Shown here piece by piece: positions 17,906 to 27,990 of a DNA stretch of 64,000 nucleotides (the first letter of the stretch is position 1; the number at the start of each line of letters is the position of its first letter). This DNA comes from Ignavibacteriales bacterium. GTDB lineage: Bacteria; Bacteroidota; Ignavibacteria; Ignavibacteriales; Ignavibacteriaceae. Position numbers and translations under genes: made by a program. The stretch covers positions 1-64,000 of the forward strand of contig JADJNX010000003.1 in NCBI GenBank assembly GCA_016714125.1, in the 5' to 3' direction. Below the pieces are notes generated by a model, which did no database searches, was not told where the DNA came from, and worked only from the letters and a program-made list of their open reading frames with translations.

Positions 17906-19197
17906 TATTTACCGGAAAAAAGTGGAAACTGTGAGCACAGAGTTTTTACATCCTGACTGATTTCAGAAAGCACTGTTTCATTTTCGTGATTGATAACGGC
18001 TTTGTTTATAAATTCTGCAATCTTAACCATGTCATCTTCCTTCATCCCTCTGGTCGTGGAAGCAGGGGTTCCCACTCTTATACCACTGGTAACAAATGGA
18101 CTTCTCTGATCAAAGGGCACCATATTTTTATTTACAGTTATACCGGCTTTGCCAAGAGCAATCTCGGCAGCTTTTCCACTGATGCCTTTATTTGTAAGAT
18201 CAACGAGCATAAGATGATTATCGGTTCCGTTTGAAATTACATGATAATCTTTTTTGACCAGTTCCGCTGCAAGTTTTTGCGCATTAGATCTGACTTGTAA
18301 CACATAATCCTTAAATGAATCCTGAAGAGCCTCACCAAATGCAACCCCCTTAGCCATGATAATATGCATAAGTGGACCGCCCTGGATACCAGGCATTATG
18401 GTACTATCAATCAGTTCCGACATCATTTTTGATCTTCCAGTCTTTGGAACTGTGATTCCAAAGGGATTTTCAAAATCTTTACCCATTAAAATCACTCCAC
18501 CCCTTGGCCCACGCAATGTTTTGTGAGTAGTGGATGTAACAAAATGGCAGTGTTCGAGTGGGTTGTTAAGTAGTCCCTTTGCAATCAAACCTGCCGGATG
18601 AGCCATATCGCATAACAGAAATGCACCAACTGAATCAGCAATTTCTCTAAACTTTTTATAATCCCAATCGCGTGAATATGCACTTCCACCGGCAATTATC
18701 ACTTTTGGTTTTTCTTGTTTTGCGAGAGTTTCAATTTTATCGTAGTCTAGCAAACCTGTTTCTGCACTTAATTCATACCCGACAGCTTTGTAAATTTTAC
18801 CTGAAAAATTGACCGCTGAACCGTGAGTCAAATGACCACCATGAGCCAAACTCAGACCCATTATTTTATCTCCGGGTGAAAGGATTGTCATATACACACC
18901 CATGTTCGCCTGGGATCCACTGTGCGGTTGTACATTCACATATTCAGCACCAAAAAGCTTTTTTAGCCTTTCACGAGCGATATCTTCAGCCATATCCACA
19001 TATTCACAGCCGCCATAATATCTTTTACCCGGATAACCCTCTGCATATTTATTTGTCAGAATTGATCCTGCTGCAGCAAGAACTGCCGGACTGACACTAT
19101 TTTCCGAGGCAATTAGTTCAAGTTTTTCGGTTTGTCTTTTAGTCTCGAGATTTAACACATTTAACATCTCGGGATCATTTTTAAGAAATTCGTACAT
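17905..19197 (-). CDS. glyA: Serine hydroxymethyltransferase
   Basis: PLP enzyme linking serine/glycine and one-carbon units on tetrahydrofolate. 430 residues, typical. Visible: [28 protein letters not shown] near residue 48, [39 protein letters not shown] (pyridine Asp) and [16 protein letters not shown] with the Schiff-base lysine in the [10 protein letters not shown] motif. Frame intact. It is in a tight minus-strand run with tatC downstream and a TPR protein upstream; no riboswitch-like leader is visible in the 34-base gap. Confidence 0.97.
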   Translation of the reverse strand: MYEFLKNDPEMLNVLNLETKRQTEKLELIASENSVSPAVLAAAGSILTNKYAEGYPGKRYYGGCEYVDMAEDIARERLKKLFGAEYVNVQPHSGSQANMGVYMTILSPGDKIMGLSLAHGGHLTHGSAVNFSGKIYKAVGYELSAETGLLDYDKIETLAKQEKPKVIIAGGSAYSRDWDYKKFREIADSVGAFLLCDMAHPAGLIAKGLLNNPLEHCHFVTSTTHKTLRGPRGGVILMGKDFENPFGITVPKTGRSKMMSELIDSTIMPGIQGGPLMHIIMAKGVAFGEALQDSFKDYVLQVRSNAQKLAAELVKKDYHVISNGTDNHLMLVDLTNKGISGKAAEIALGKAGITVNKNMVPFDQRSPFVTSGIRVGTPASTTRGMKEDDMVKIAEFINKAVINHENETVLSEISQDVKTLCSQFPLFSGK

Positions 19198-19231
19198 TAG
19201 TCTGATCTCCGCATTTATTGTACAGTTAATT

Positions 19232-20440
19232 CTATTTCAATCCAGTTGTAACAGTTACCACCCGGCTTAACCTTGTCTCCTGATTTATATCCTTTGGAAG
19301 CAAAGTCTGCCTGTTCGGGCAGATATTTTTCAATTTCTTCAATTTGTTTTGTAATTCTGTCATACTTGGATCATATCCAAGTGCATTTAAATATCTTTCA
19401 TAAGCAAGTTGATAAACACATTTATCGTCAAACTCAAGTTTACCACACCCCCGGGCTGAATTTTCATAAACAAGACCTTCATAAAAGAGGGCTCTTCCCC
19501 ATCCCTTTCCCACTTCAGATGCCTTTTTGAAATATTTTACCGCTGCCTGATAGTTGTCTTTTTTTTCAAATAAAACACCGGCGTTAAAATAATATTCTTT
19601 TACCGTAGAATCAAGTTTAATCAGTGAAAGATAACCGATGAGAGAATTTTCATCATCTTTCATTTTTTCAGAACAAAATGTGTAAGCTTTCCAGTATTTT
19701 ATCTCTCCCGGCACTTCGAATGTAAGTCTTTTGAGCAAAGGAACTGCATCTTTATAATTTTCTTTTTCAATAAACAACGAAATCAGTGCCCAAATATTGC
19801 TCAGACTTTCCGGCTTAAAGGTTAACAGTCTCTGACGAAGTTTTATTAGGCCCTGTTCACTGCCTGCCAAATCGCTGATCATCTCTCCCCATTTGCCTGC
19901 CCCGGGATATTTTTCCAGCAGATAAGTATATATATCGAGGATATTCAGAATTGTGTTTGTGTCTTTAAGGTCTGCCCGTGATGCTTTTTCCGAAATTCTC
20001 TGTAGAATCACATCATCAACACCACCTTTTAGTTTTAATGCTGATTCGTAAAGTGGATAAATTTTTTCGAACGGCATGTCATAATATTTGTCCAAAATAA
20101 AAGCTTCCTGGACAAGGTATGACAGAGTGTTTTGTGGATCGTGATTTCGAAAGGTCAGGAATCTGTCATTTATCTGTGAGGGGGTTATTCCATGGGAGGT
20201 GTCACCAACCACCTTAATAATTACTTCTGCAAACTTGGGATAAAACCATTTAGAATAAGCCGTTACACCAGGATATGTCATGAGTTTTTCACCTGAGTGA
20301 TAAGCAGAATCAAATTGTCCGTATGCAACCTGAGAAGAAAACAGGTTATATTCATAAAACAAAGAATCAGCAGTCCCGGGTAGAACTGCTGAATTCAAAG
20401 CTAAAAAGTAAAAAAGGAGTATAAAAACGGATCGTTTCAC
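19232..20440 (-). CDS. Exported TPR-repeat protein
   Basis: 402 residues with an N-terminal signal peptide ([17 protein letters not shown]). Helical repeats with TPR spacing, clearest at ~215-345: [39 protein letters not shown] and [20 protein letters not shown]. No catalytic domain. It directly follows an outer-membrane beta-barrel gene (5 bases) and a lipoprotein gene, so it is probably a periplasmic or envelope adaptor; partner unknown. Confidence 0.65.
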   Translation of the reverse strand: MKRSVFILLFYFLALNSAVLPGTADSLFYEYNLFSSQVAYGQFDSAYHSGEKLMTYPGVTAYSKWFYPKFAEVIIKVVGDTSHGITPSQINDRFLTFRNHDPQNTLSYLVQEAFILDKYYDMPFEKIYPLYESALKLKGGVDDVILQRISEKASRADLKDTNTILNILDIYTYLLEKYPGAGKWGEMISDLAGSEQGLIKLRQRLLTFKPESLSNIWALISLFIEKENYKDAVPLLKRLTFEVPGEIKYWKAYTFCSEKMKDDENSLIGYLSLIKLDSTVKEYYFNAGVLFEKKDNYQAAVKYFKKASEVGKGWGRALFYEGLVYENSARGCGKLEFDDKCVYQLAYERYLNALGYDPSMTELQNKLKKLKNICPNRQTLLPKDINQETRLSRVVTVTTGLK

Positions 20441-20445
20441 ATAGA

Positions 20446-21693
20446 TCAGTATTCAGTTCTCAAAAACCAAAGTTCACCAATACTCAGCCCTACAACAAAT
20501 TTAATTGTGTTATCTTTCACCACATTTGCAGCTGCACTTGTGTTGAAGGAATAAAGAACTCCAAGATCGATATAATTCGCAGGTGAGAGTGGTATTGAGA
20601 TTCCTGCCCCTGCAGACATTCTGTAAGAGGACTCACCACTTATAAGATATGGCAACTTTTCGTAACTTAATCCAAATCTATATGAAAGATCGGGTTCAAA
20701 AACTGTAGCTTTTGCCTGCGGAACATATTCAAACCCAAAGCTTGCTTTATATGTATTTGTTAAAGTCTGAGGTGCGGTGTTAGTCATGTAATATTCAGAC
20801 CACGACTGTGACACAAAGTCACCAAATATTTTTGCGCGAGGATTAAATTTCAGTGAAAACCCTGCAAAAAATCTTGATGGTACACTTGACTCTACATTGC
20901 CACTCACCGAAGTATCATGGATCCCAAAATTATTTACTGAATAAGTAGCGTACTCACCCTTTAAATTTGTTTTGAGACTATAACCGGCGGAAATTCTAAG
21001 TTCTTCCAATCCTGAAATCTTAAAATATTCGTTAAGATTGTTTGAAATCAGGCCGAATGTCCCAAATCCTTTAAAATTTTGCTCTTTTGCAAAATTACCA
21101 TCTAAAACAGATGAAGTAAAAAATTTGAGATCTGCCTGATATTCGTAATGACCCATGTAAAAATCTCCCGATGCCCCGATGTTCCAACCAAAAGGAAGTC
21201 TGTATGAGGTACCAAGGAAAATTTTAGTTAATCCCCCATCGTAAAAATATTCTTCTTTGTAGGCAGAAGGGACATAAGAACCTGCTCCGGAGATGGTTCC
21301 ATCTCGTGAACCCTCGTAGCTCACATCAGAATATTTGTTTACTCCAAACACAATTCCCACACCGTGTTCCTGACTTACAGGAAATCCGATATTAAAGCCG
21401 GGGAAATAAGAACCGCCATAGTAACTGTTCTTTCCTGCACCTGAAACAAATGAAGCTTCAAGCACCTGACCAAAGTCAACGCGGGTTAGAACAAAACTTC
21501 CATAAGATGCCGGATTAAAGATGTTAATCCTGTCATCATCATAATTAGCTGTTCCAAGGTCACCAGATGTTAAGTTTCTTGCAGTTGTACCATAAATCAG
21601 AGTTCCTGCCCCATTTCTGGAATTAACAGAATTAACTTGAGCAAAGGAGATTGATGATAATAAAATAATTGTTGCGAATGTTAATAATCTCAT
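20446..21693 (-). CDS. Outer-membrane beta-barrel protein
   Basis: 415 residues beginning with a signal peptide (LLTFATIILLSSISFAQ). The mature part is made of alternating-pattern, aromatic-rich strands (YSDVSYEGSRDG, YSLKTNLKGEYATYSV, FRFGLSYEKLPYLI-like segments) and ends in an aromatic strand ELWFLRTEY, as expected for a barrel. The start, NSRNGAGTLIYGTTARNLTSG and INIFNPASYGS, resembles FadL/PorV-type outer membrane proteins of Bacteroidota, where an NPA motif is common. Function not assignable; co-encoded with a lipoprotein and a TPR protein. Confidence 0.65.
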   Translation of the reverse strand: MRLLTFATIILLSSISFAQVNSVNSRNGAGTLIYGTTARNLTSGDLGTANYDDDRINIFNPASYGSFVLTRVDFGQVLEASFVSGAGKNSYYGGSYFPGFNIGFPVSQEHGVGIVFGVNKYSDVSYEGSRDGTISGAGSYVPSAYKEEYFYDGGLTKIFLGTSYRLPFGWNIGASGDFYMGHYEYQADLKFFTSSVLDGNFAKEQNFKGFGTFGLISNNLNEYFKISGLEELRISAGYSLKTNLKGEYATYSVNNFGIHDTSVSGNVESSVPSRFFAGFSLKFNPRAKIFGDFVSQSWSEYYMTNTAPQTLTNTYKASFGFEYVPQAKATVFEPDLSYRFGLSYEKLPYLISGESSYRMSAGAGISIPLSPANYIDLGVLYSFNTSAAANVVKDNTIKFVVGLSIGELWFLRTEY

Positions 21694-21699
21694 TTTAGC

Positions 21700-22887
21700 C
21701 TAATCAATTTTGGAGTAGGTAACAATCAGCCTGGGTTTTAATCCGGCTGCAGCATTTGAATTTTTCAGATATATCTTCTCAAGTCCTTCAATCGGATTTG
21801 AGGTGGTGATTACAAACCCAAGGTTCTTTTTGTTGGCATGAACTTGTCTCATCACTGTTGTCAGATTCCCGGAATATTTACCCGCTGAGTAAAAAAGAGT
21901 AGCTGTGATAAGTGAATTTGTAGTAAACACTGAATCTGAAGTTAAACTCTCAATTATTCCAATAGAAAGCGATTTTAGGCCACTATTGCCGATAACCTGT
22001 TTTGTTGTATCAGCCATCAACACAATCTCTGCATTATTAATAAATGCGTTTGCAGGGATGGAGGAAAGGTCAAAAAATAGTTTTGACTGAAGTGTGGTTC
22101 CACTTTTAACAACAATTTCATCACCAGCCAGTGTTGGAGTTGCATCCTCAACAAGATGAGCATCAGAGAGAGTTCTAAAACTGATTGTGGTATCTTTATT
22201 GGTAGAAAGATATCTGAATTTTAGCTCGATTTTAGGAGCATTCTCACCTGTGGCAGAATATCCCTGAAATCCAATAATATAAGGAGTTGCGGTCTCAGTT
22301 CTGAGTAATAATCCATCATTCTTAAAATTGATGGTATCATAACTGTTTTTCATCCATTGCAAAGCAATTGCATTATTGACATTAAAATAGTAGAGCGAGT
22401 CAGGAGCGGGTTTTGCAGATAAAATATCTTGCGAAAAATCCACTGAAGGCATACTGTCTATTTTAACTTTTAGCGGATCCCAGGAAGAAGTTACTCTGTA
22501 ACCGTTTACCTGTGCCACAGGGAATGCTTGTAATGTATCCCCAATGCCGTAAGCTTTTTTAAGGACTATCCTGGCGGATATCAGTGTTATACTGTCCTTC
22601 TTGATTGCATTTAGTGTGGTTTCGTCAAAATTCACATTAAATTGTAATAGCAAAGATGACTTAACGCCGAGTGCATTTCCTAATAAACAGTAGGAAGCTG
22701 CCCCAAGGGGTAATATTTTTGTAAATGAATTGGAGTTTTGAGTGGCATTATCAACCTGAGAATCGTAAACTTTTACTTTTATCAAGTCGTTACCCAATTC
22801 GTCAACTCCTATTGGAGAAGGTGCATCTGAGCAACCGGTCAAATAAACCGCTAATATAAGGAGAACAATAAATTTAATTTTCAGCAA
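21700..22887 (-). CDS. Surface/periplasmic lipoprotein, unknown function
   Basis: 395 residues with a lipoprotein signal: LIVLLILAV-type hydrophobic stretch then lipobox LTGCSDAPS (Cys ~19). The rest is beta-rich and appears to hold two similar halves, each with a strand set ending in a run like SARIVLKKA or NAEIVLMAD followed by a long loop; this repeat resembles DNRLRE-type surface domains. No enzyme motif. Overlaps gmhB by 7 bases and is 7 bases upstream of the beta-barrel gene, so lipoprotein, barrel and TPR protein likely form one unit. Confidence 0.6.
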   Translation of the reverse strand: MLKIKFIVLLILAVYLTGCSDAPSPIGVDELGNDLIKVKVYDSQVDNATQNSNSFTKILPLGAASYCLLGNALGVKSSLLLQFNVNFDETTLNAIKKDSITLISARIVLKKAYGIGDTLQAFPVAQVNGYRVTSSWDPLKVKIDSMPSVDFSQDILSAKPAPDSLYYFNVNNAIALQWMKNSYDTINFKNDGLLLRTETATPYIIGFQGYSATGENAPKIELKFRYLSTNKDTTISFRTLSDAHLVEDATPTLAGDEIVVKSGTTLQSKLFFDLSSIPANAFINNAEIVLMADTTKQVIGNSGLKSLSIGIIESLTSDSVFTTNSLITATLFYSAGKYSGNLTTVMRQVHANKKNLGFVITTSNPIEGLEKIYLKNSNAAAGLKPRLIVTYSKID

Positions 22888-23462
22888 GCGGAAGCTCCGG
22901 ATTTAATTTTTAAAATTAGCTTTGCAGATTCGTAAAGATTTAAACATGTAAAATTTGGTAATTTATTTTTGTCCTGCAAGACAGAAATATGCTCACTACC
23001 ATTTCCGGTACCTACCAGTATTGTTTTTATGCCGGCATTGTGCCCCGCAAGAACATCTGCCACACTATCCCCGATCAAAAAAGAGTGTGGAAGGTCAATT
23101 TCAAAACGAGCCAGGGCTTGATCAATCATACCGGTCCCGGGCTTTCTGCAATCGCATTCACCTTCTTCACCAAACGATTCATGGTGTGGACAATAAAAGA
23201 AATGATCAATAGAGACTGAAGAATATTTGACAAGAAGTTCGTCTATCCTGGAATTGACGAGACCAACCTGTTCATCTGTTATAAGTCCCCTTGCAATTCC
23301 CGATTGATTTGAGATCACGAGCAGAAGGTATCCGGCATCTTTTAATAATTTTAATGCAACACCTGTCCCCTCAATTAAACGAACTGCTTCAGGATTATTT
23401 AAATATCCCGGATCGAAATTTATCGTACCGTCGCGGTCAAGAAAAATTGCTGGTTGGGGCAT
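22881..23462 (-). CDS. gmhB: D-glycero-manno-heptose 1,7-bisphosphate phosphatase
   Basis: HAD-superfamily phosphatase of ADP-heptose synthesis. 193 residues with motif I FLDRDGTIN, motif II LLVISNQSGI, the zinc-binding loop CPHHESFGEEGECDCRKP (four Cys/His ligands) and motif IV GDSVADVLAGHNAG. Histidinol-phosphatases share this fold, but HisB-type proteins normally sit in his operons. Starts one base from the glgA stop, so coupled to it. Confidence 0.88.
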   Translation of the reverse strand: MPQPAIFLDRDGTINFDPGYLNNPEAVRLIEGTGVALKLLKDAGYLLLVISNQSGIARGLITDEQVGLVNSRIDELLVKYSSVSIDHFFYCPHHESFGEEGECDCRKPGTGMIDQALARFEIDLPHSFLIGDSVADVLAGHNAGIKTILVGTGNGSEHISVLQDKNKLPNFTCLNLYESAKLILKIKSGASAC

Positions 23463-24961
23463 TAAGAGGCAGAAACATTTTTATAAAGTTCAACATACTT
23501 CTTGGCTGAGAGGATCCAGCTAAAATCACATTTCATCCCGTTTTTAATCAGTGTTTGAAGCCCTTCTTTATTTTTATAAAGTAAAAGAGACTTGTGCACT
23601 TGTTCGGTGAGTGCTTTTGTTGAATACTCTTCAAACACAAAACCATTTGGGGCGGAACTCCCCGAAGAAACATCGATCACGGTGTCTGTTAATCCACCTG
23701 TCTTTCTTACGATGGGAATTGTTCCATATAGAAGTGAATACATTTGGTTCAACCCACAGGGTTCAGTTTTGGATGGCATCAATAAAAAGTCGGAACCGGC
23801 TTCAATGAGATGTGCCAATTCATCATTAAAACCAAGATAACAGGTGAACTTTGTTGGATATTTTTTTGTGAATTCATCAAAAATGTTGAGATATGTTAAA
23901 TCACCCGTACCAAGTAGTACAATTTGTATATCTTGTTTCATCAATTCAGGAAGACTCTGAGCGATCAGATCAATCCCCTTATAATCATATAGACGGGAGA
24001 TTATACTAAATACCGGAGTTTCATGGTTGTAACTCAGTCCAAACCGTTCAACAAGATTCTTTTTATTGACATATTTGTTCTCGAGGGTTCTTAATTCATA
24101 GTTTTTCACTATAAATTTGTCAGTAGCAGGATTCCAGATAGCCCTGTCAACACCCTTTATCACCCCGAAGAAATCAGATTTTCTACTATTTAAAACTTCA
24201 TTAAGTCCACTACTCAAAGCTGCATTGTTAAGAACTTCATCTCTGTAACCAGGACTAACCGTATTGATAAAGTCGGAAAAAATAATTCCGGCTTTCATGA
24301 AGTTCAACTTTCCATTGTGTAGAAGGTGTTCGTCTGTGTTAAATTCTTCGTCAAGTCCTGTTTTTTTGAAGGATTCTACAGGAAAATCACCACCATATTC
24401 AAAGTTATGGAATGTGGTTAATGATTTTGTCTTTTTGAAGATTTCATCATTTTTATAAATGGTTTTTAGAAAAGCAGGAACAAGTGAAGTCTGCCAGTCA
24501 TTGGAATGGATTATGTCAGGAACCCAACCCAGTTTTTTTATAAGCTCAAACACTCCACGACAAAAGAGAACAAACCTCTCATCATTGTCAGAATAGTTCT
24601 GACCCGTCATTGGATCTACATAAAGACTTTTTCTATTGCCAAAGTATTCCTCATTATCAAGGAAATAAACCTGAACACGGTTTCTTATATTTGGAAGGAA
24701 AGAGGATTTAACGGAGAATAAGACTTCCTTTTCGCCAAGTTTAACGGAAAAATCCTTTAAACGGACTACATCGTGAATCTTAAATTTACGGGTGTCGATT
24801 GCGCCATACCTCGGCACAACAATCCTGATCTCATGACCAAGAGCAGCGAGTTCCTTCGGTAAAGACGCAGAAACATCAGCTAACCCTCCGGTTTTAACGA
24901 ATGGAAAGAGTTCGGATGTGATGAAGAGTATTTTGTATTTTTTTCCTGAAGCCATCTTCAA
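23462..24961 (-). CDS. glgA: Glycogen synthase (GT5)
   Basis: Transfers glucose from ADP-glucose to alpha-1,4-glucan. 499 residues. N-terminal GT5 signature FVKTGGLADVSASLPKEL with the nucleotide-sugar Lys, then HSNDWQTSLVPAFL (HxxDW), TFHNFEYGGDF, and C-terminal domain SRLYDYKGIDL and MPSKTEPCGLNQMYSL with the retaining-GT E-x7-E pattern. No glgB/C/P is in the window. It heads a minus-strand run with gmhB and the envelope genes. Confidence 0.95.
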   Translation of the reverse strand: MKMASGKKYKILFITSELFPFVKTGGLADVSASLPKELAALGHEIRIVVPRYGAIDTRKFKIHDVVRLKDFSVKLGEKEVLFSVKSSFLPNIRNRVQVYFLDNEEYFGNRKSLYVDPMTGQNYSDNDERFVLFCRGVFELIKKLGWVPDIIHSNDWQTSLVPAFLKTIYKNDEIFKKTKSLTTFHNFEYGGDFPVESFKKTGLDEEFNTDEHLLHNGKLNFMKAGIIFSDFINTVSPGYRDEVLNNAALSSGLNEVLNSRKSDFFGVIKGVDRAIWNPATDKFIVKNYELRTLENKYVNKKNLVERFGLSYNHETPVFSIISRLYDYKGIDLIAQSLPELMKQDIQIVLLGTGDLTYLNIFDEFTKKYPTKFTCYLGFNDELAHLIEAGSDFLLMPSKTEPCGLNQMYSLLYGTIPIVRKTGGLTDTVIDVSSGSSAPNGFVFEEYSTKALTEQVHKSLLLYKNKEGLQTLIKNGMKCDFSWILSAKKYVELYKNVSAS

Positions 24962-24975
24962 AAAATTGTTGATTA

Positions 24976-24983
24976 CAAAAATA
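24976..24983 (-). promoter_or_regulatory. Candidate -7 box for glgA
   Basis: TATTTTTG on the minus strand fits TAnnTTTG, 15 bases upstream of the ATG. The surrounding sequence is A/T-homopolymeric, so a chance match is possible. Confidence 0.3.
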
Positions 24984-25081
24984 CAAAAAAAAAAGAACCC
25001 TTCCTAAATATCCTTTACTTATTTCCATTTATCTCTTATATTTATTGTTTGTTTTATTTCTAAATATTAGAACCAATTTAT

Positions 25082-25492
25082 ATGAAACTGAGAACTCTCC
25101 CATTCCTTCTAATTCTATTGTCAATTACCCTGGCTGCTCAGGAGCAAGATATTAAATTTTATCAGGGATCACCCTCCCTGACTGCTGAATCTGTCCCCTG
25201 GTATTCTTATTCTTCAAACAACATTTCCACAAATATTGTGAAGTTTTATACTGATGGATTCAGGGTTTCACTCGGTGCGGCTAATGGACAGGATGAAGCT
25301 CTCTTAATCAAACGGGAACTTGAATTTAAACTTGGGATCGACCTTCTCTATATTTATAAAGACAAAGACAAATATCTCTTGCGATTGGGTGATTTCATTG
25401 ATAATGGATCAGCCCGGTTGATGATGTTTCAATTACAACAATTGGGATATACTAAAGCCCGTGTTATCGAAGATAAAGTTTTTGTGTTCTAA
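25082..25492 (+). CDS. Exported SPOR-like protein
   Basis: 136 residues with a clear signal peptide (LPFLLILLSITLAAQ). The C-terminal half (VSLGAANGQDEALLIKRELE... YLLRLGDFIDNGSARLMMFQ... VIEDKVFVF) has the beta-alpha-beta-beta-alpha-beta pattern and the LRLGDF-type strand of SPOR domains, which bind denuded peptidoglycan glycans. The assignment is by pattern and is moderate. Stop at 25492 is two bases before the hutI ATG, so the two are co-transcribed. Confidence 0.55.
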   Translation: MKLRTLPFLLILLSITLAAQEQDIKFYQGSPSLTAESVPWYSYSSNNISTNIVKFYTDGFRVSLGAANGQDEALLIKRELEFKLGIDLLYIYKDKDKYLLRLGDFIDNGSARLMMFQLQQLGYTKARVIEDKVFVF

Positions 25493-25494
25493 AT

Positions 25495-26739
25495 ATGTTA
25501 AAAAGATTTGCTAATGCCTCACAGATTGTAACTGTTGACTCCTTTGGCACCGGAAGAAAAAGAGGAAGTGATGCTTCCTGTCTAAATACCCTGTCAGGAC
25601 ATGATCTAATCGTTGAAAATGGTCGTGTAAAAGATTTTATCCAATCCAACTCCCCTTTAACCACTCCCCACCGTACAGTAGATGTTAAAGATAAAGTTAT
25701 TACACCCGGGTTTGTTGAATGTCATACGCATTCACTTTTTGCCGGTGACAGATCTGCTGAATTCAGAATGAAACTTGAGGGAAAATCCTACGAAGATATT
25801 GCTGCCATGGGAGGCGGAATAGTTTCCTCCGTGAAAGCCATCAGAGAAACATCTGAGTCAGATTTACTTTCGCTTTTGCTCAAAAGAATTGATATCTTTG
25901 TTTCGCAGGGTGTTACCTCTCTGGAAATTAAGAGTGGTTACGGTCTTAGTTATGAAGCAGAGCTCAAAATGTTGAGAGTAATCAAAAAAGCTGCTTCATT
26001 AAGGAATATTAATATAATCCCCTGTTTTTTAGGAGCACACAGTGTTCCTACTGAACTTAAAAATGATCGTAAGAAGTATCTCTCCATCATAGTTGATGAA
26101 CTTTTACCACGGATTAAAGGAGAAAATTTAGCAACCAGATGTGATGCATTTTGTGAACGCTCTGCTTTTTCTCCAGTCGAGGTTGAACAAGTTTTCACGG
26201 TTGCAAAATCACTCGGTTTTCAACTTACTCTTCATACAGAACAATTTAACAATATTGGTGGTCTTGAGCTTGCATTAAAGATGAATGCTTTAAGTGTCGA
26301 TCATCTTGAAGTTTTAAGAGATGATCAGATAAATTTATTTATCGATTCTGAAACAGTTGCAGTGCTTCTACCGGGTGTTTCTTACACCCTCGATTACTCT
26401 TATGCCCCTGCAAGAAGACTTATCGATTCAGGAGCAACTGTTGCTTTGGCAACCGACTATAACCCGGGCACATCCAACATAAATTCCATCTTTTTAATCA
26501 TGAGTCTTGCTGCACGCAAGTTAAAAATGACTTCAGAAGAGATTATTTCAGCTTATACAATCAATTCTGCTGCTGCTCTTGGAATTTCCAATGTCACAGG
26601 GAGTCTTGAACAGGGCAAACTGGCAGATCTCGCTATTCTGAATATTTCGAACTACGAACAAATCATTTATAATACCGCACAAAATTTTAATCAGATGACT
26701 GTTAAGTCAGGAAAAATAATCTACAATAAAACCAATTGA
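25495..26739 (+). CDS. hutI: Imidazolonepropionase
   Basis: Third step of histidine degradation: hydrolyses 4-imidazolone-5-propanoate to N-formimino-glutamate. 414 residues, amidohydrolase fold. Metal site VECHTHSLFAGDR near residue 74; family-specific SYEDIAAMGGGIVSSVKA; SLEIKSGYGLSYEAEL; FLGAHSVPTE; LTLHTEQFNNIGG; SVDHLEVL; and ATDYNPGTSN with the catalytic Asp. Frame intact. Other hut genes are not in the window. Confidence 0.95.
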   Translation: MLKRFANASQIVTVDSFGTGRKRGSDASCLNTLSGHDLIVENGRVKDFIQSNSPLTTPHRTVDVKDKVITPGFVECHTHSLFAGDRSAEFRMKLEGKSYEDIAAMGGGIVSSVKAIRETSESDLLSLLLKRIDIFVSQGVTSLEIKSGYGLSYEAELKMLRVIKKAASLRNINIIPCFLGAHSVPTELKNDRKKYLSIIVDELLPRIKGENLATRCDAFCERSAFSPVEVEQVFTVAKSLGFQLTLHTEQFNNIGGLELALKMNALSVDHLEVLRDDQINLFIDSETVAVLLPGVSYTLDYSYAPARRLIDSGATVALATDYNPGTSNINSIFLIMSLAARKLKMTSEEIISAYTINSAAALGISNVTGSLEQGKLADLAILNISNYEQIIYNTAQNFNQMTVKSGKIIYNKTN

Positions 26740-26750
26740 AAGATTCTGAT

Positions 26751-27984
26751 ATGAAAACAATGAAATTTTCAACTCTGTTGATGCTACTTCTCTTTACGGG
26801 GATTTCTTTCGCTCAGGTGCTCACAGGCGTTGAAGTCTTAAGAAAAACAACTTTGACATTCTCAAAGGAAAAGAGTTGGTTTGATTACCAATCCAACCGG
26901 AGTGGACAGAAACCTGGTCTCAACCATTGATATCCTTTCAAATGCTGAAGGAGTAAAACTTACCGCCCTTTTTGGACCGGAACATGGAGTCAGGGGTGAT
27001 TTCTCTGCCGGTGACAAAGTGGATACATATACCGATCCTGTTACAAAAATCCCCGTTTATTCTCTCTATGGCAAAACTCGAAAACCTACCAAAGAGATGA
27101 TGAAGAATATTGATATTCTTATTTTCGACATTCAGGATATCGGCTCCAGGTCATACACCTATATCTCAACCATGGGACTGGCAATGGAAGCAGCGGCTGA
27201 ATTCAAAAAGAAGTTTGTTGTTCTCGATAGACCAAATCCTATGGGAGGATTAAAAATTGAAGGAAATCTCGCTGAAGATGGATATATCTCCTTTGTCAGC
27301 CAGTTTAAAGTACCTTATGCACATGCACTTACTGTTGGCGAACTCGCAAGATTATTAAATGGTGAAGGTCACCTAAAAGGTGGAATCAAATGTGATCTTG
27401 AAGTTGTTGCTATGGAAGGCTGGAAAAGAGATATGACATTTGATCAAACAGGGCTGCCCTGGGTGCTTACTTCACCTCACATTCCCTACAAAGAATCGGC
27501 AATTTATTATACCACTTCCGGAATTATGGGTGAACTTGGGGTGATTTCTGAAGGTGTTGGTTACACTCTCCCCTTCCAAATGTTTGGAGCCGAGTGGATT
27601 GATGGACTTAAATTTGCTGATGAACTAAATTCCATGAGTATCCCCGGTGTAATTTTCAGACCTCTAACATTTAAACCTTATTATGGTGCACATAAAGGGA
27701 AATCTCTTGGTGGGGTTCAGATATTTATCACTGATTATACAAAAGTAAATCTGATGTCGATTCAATTCCTCGTTATGGAAGTGAATCACAAATTTTATCC
27801 CGACAAAAACCCCTTCAAAATGTGCACACCTGATCGACTTAACATGTTCGATAAAGTTTGTGGTTCGGGCAAAATTCGGGAGTTATTCACTAAGAAGATG
27901 AAATATTCTGATATTGAAGAATATCTCAATAAAGATGTTGAAAGTTTTAGAAAAGTGTCTTCAAAATATTATTTGTATACATAA
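26751..27984 (+). CDS. namZ: Exo-beta-N-acetylmuramidase NamZ-like (DUF1343), frame broken
   Basis: Exported protein of the DUF1343 family, whose characterised member removes terminal MurNAc from peptidoglycan fragments. Starts at ATG 26751 with signal peptide FSTLLMLLLFTGISFAQ. Family signatures: VGLITNPTGVDRN, LFGPEHGVRGDFSAG, SLYGKTRKPT, FDIQDIGSRSYTYIS, VLDRPNPMGG and SPHIPYKES. The first ~43 residues and the remainder are in different frames; two single-base changes near 26850 and 26875 give LRKNNFDILKGKRVGLITNP. Total ~410 residues, normal. The gene follows hutI by 11 bases. Frame loss is probably sequence error. Confidence 0.82.
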
Positions 27985-27990
27985 AACTTT

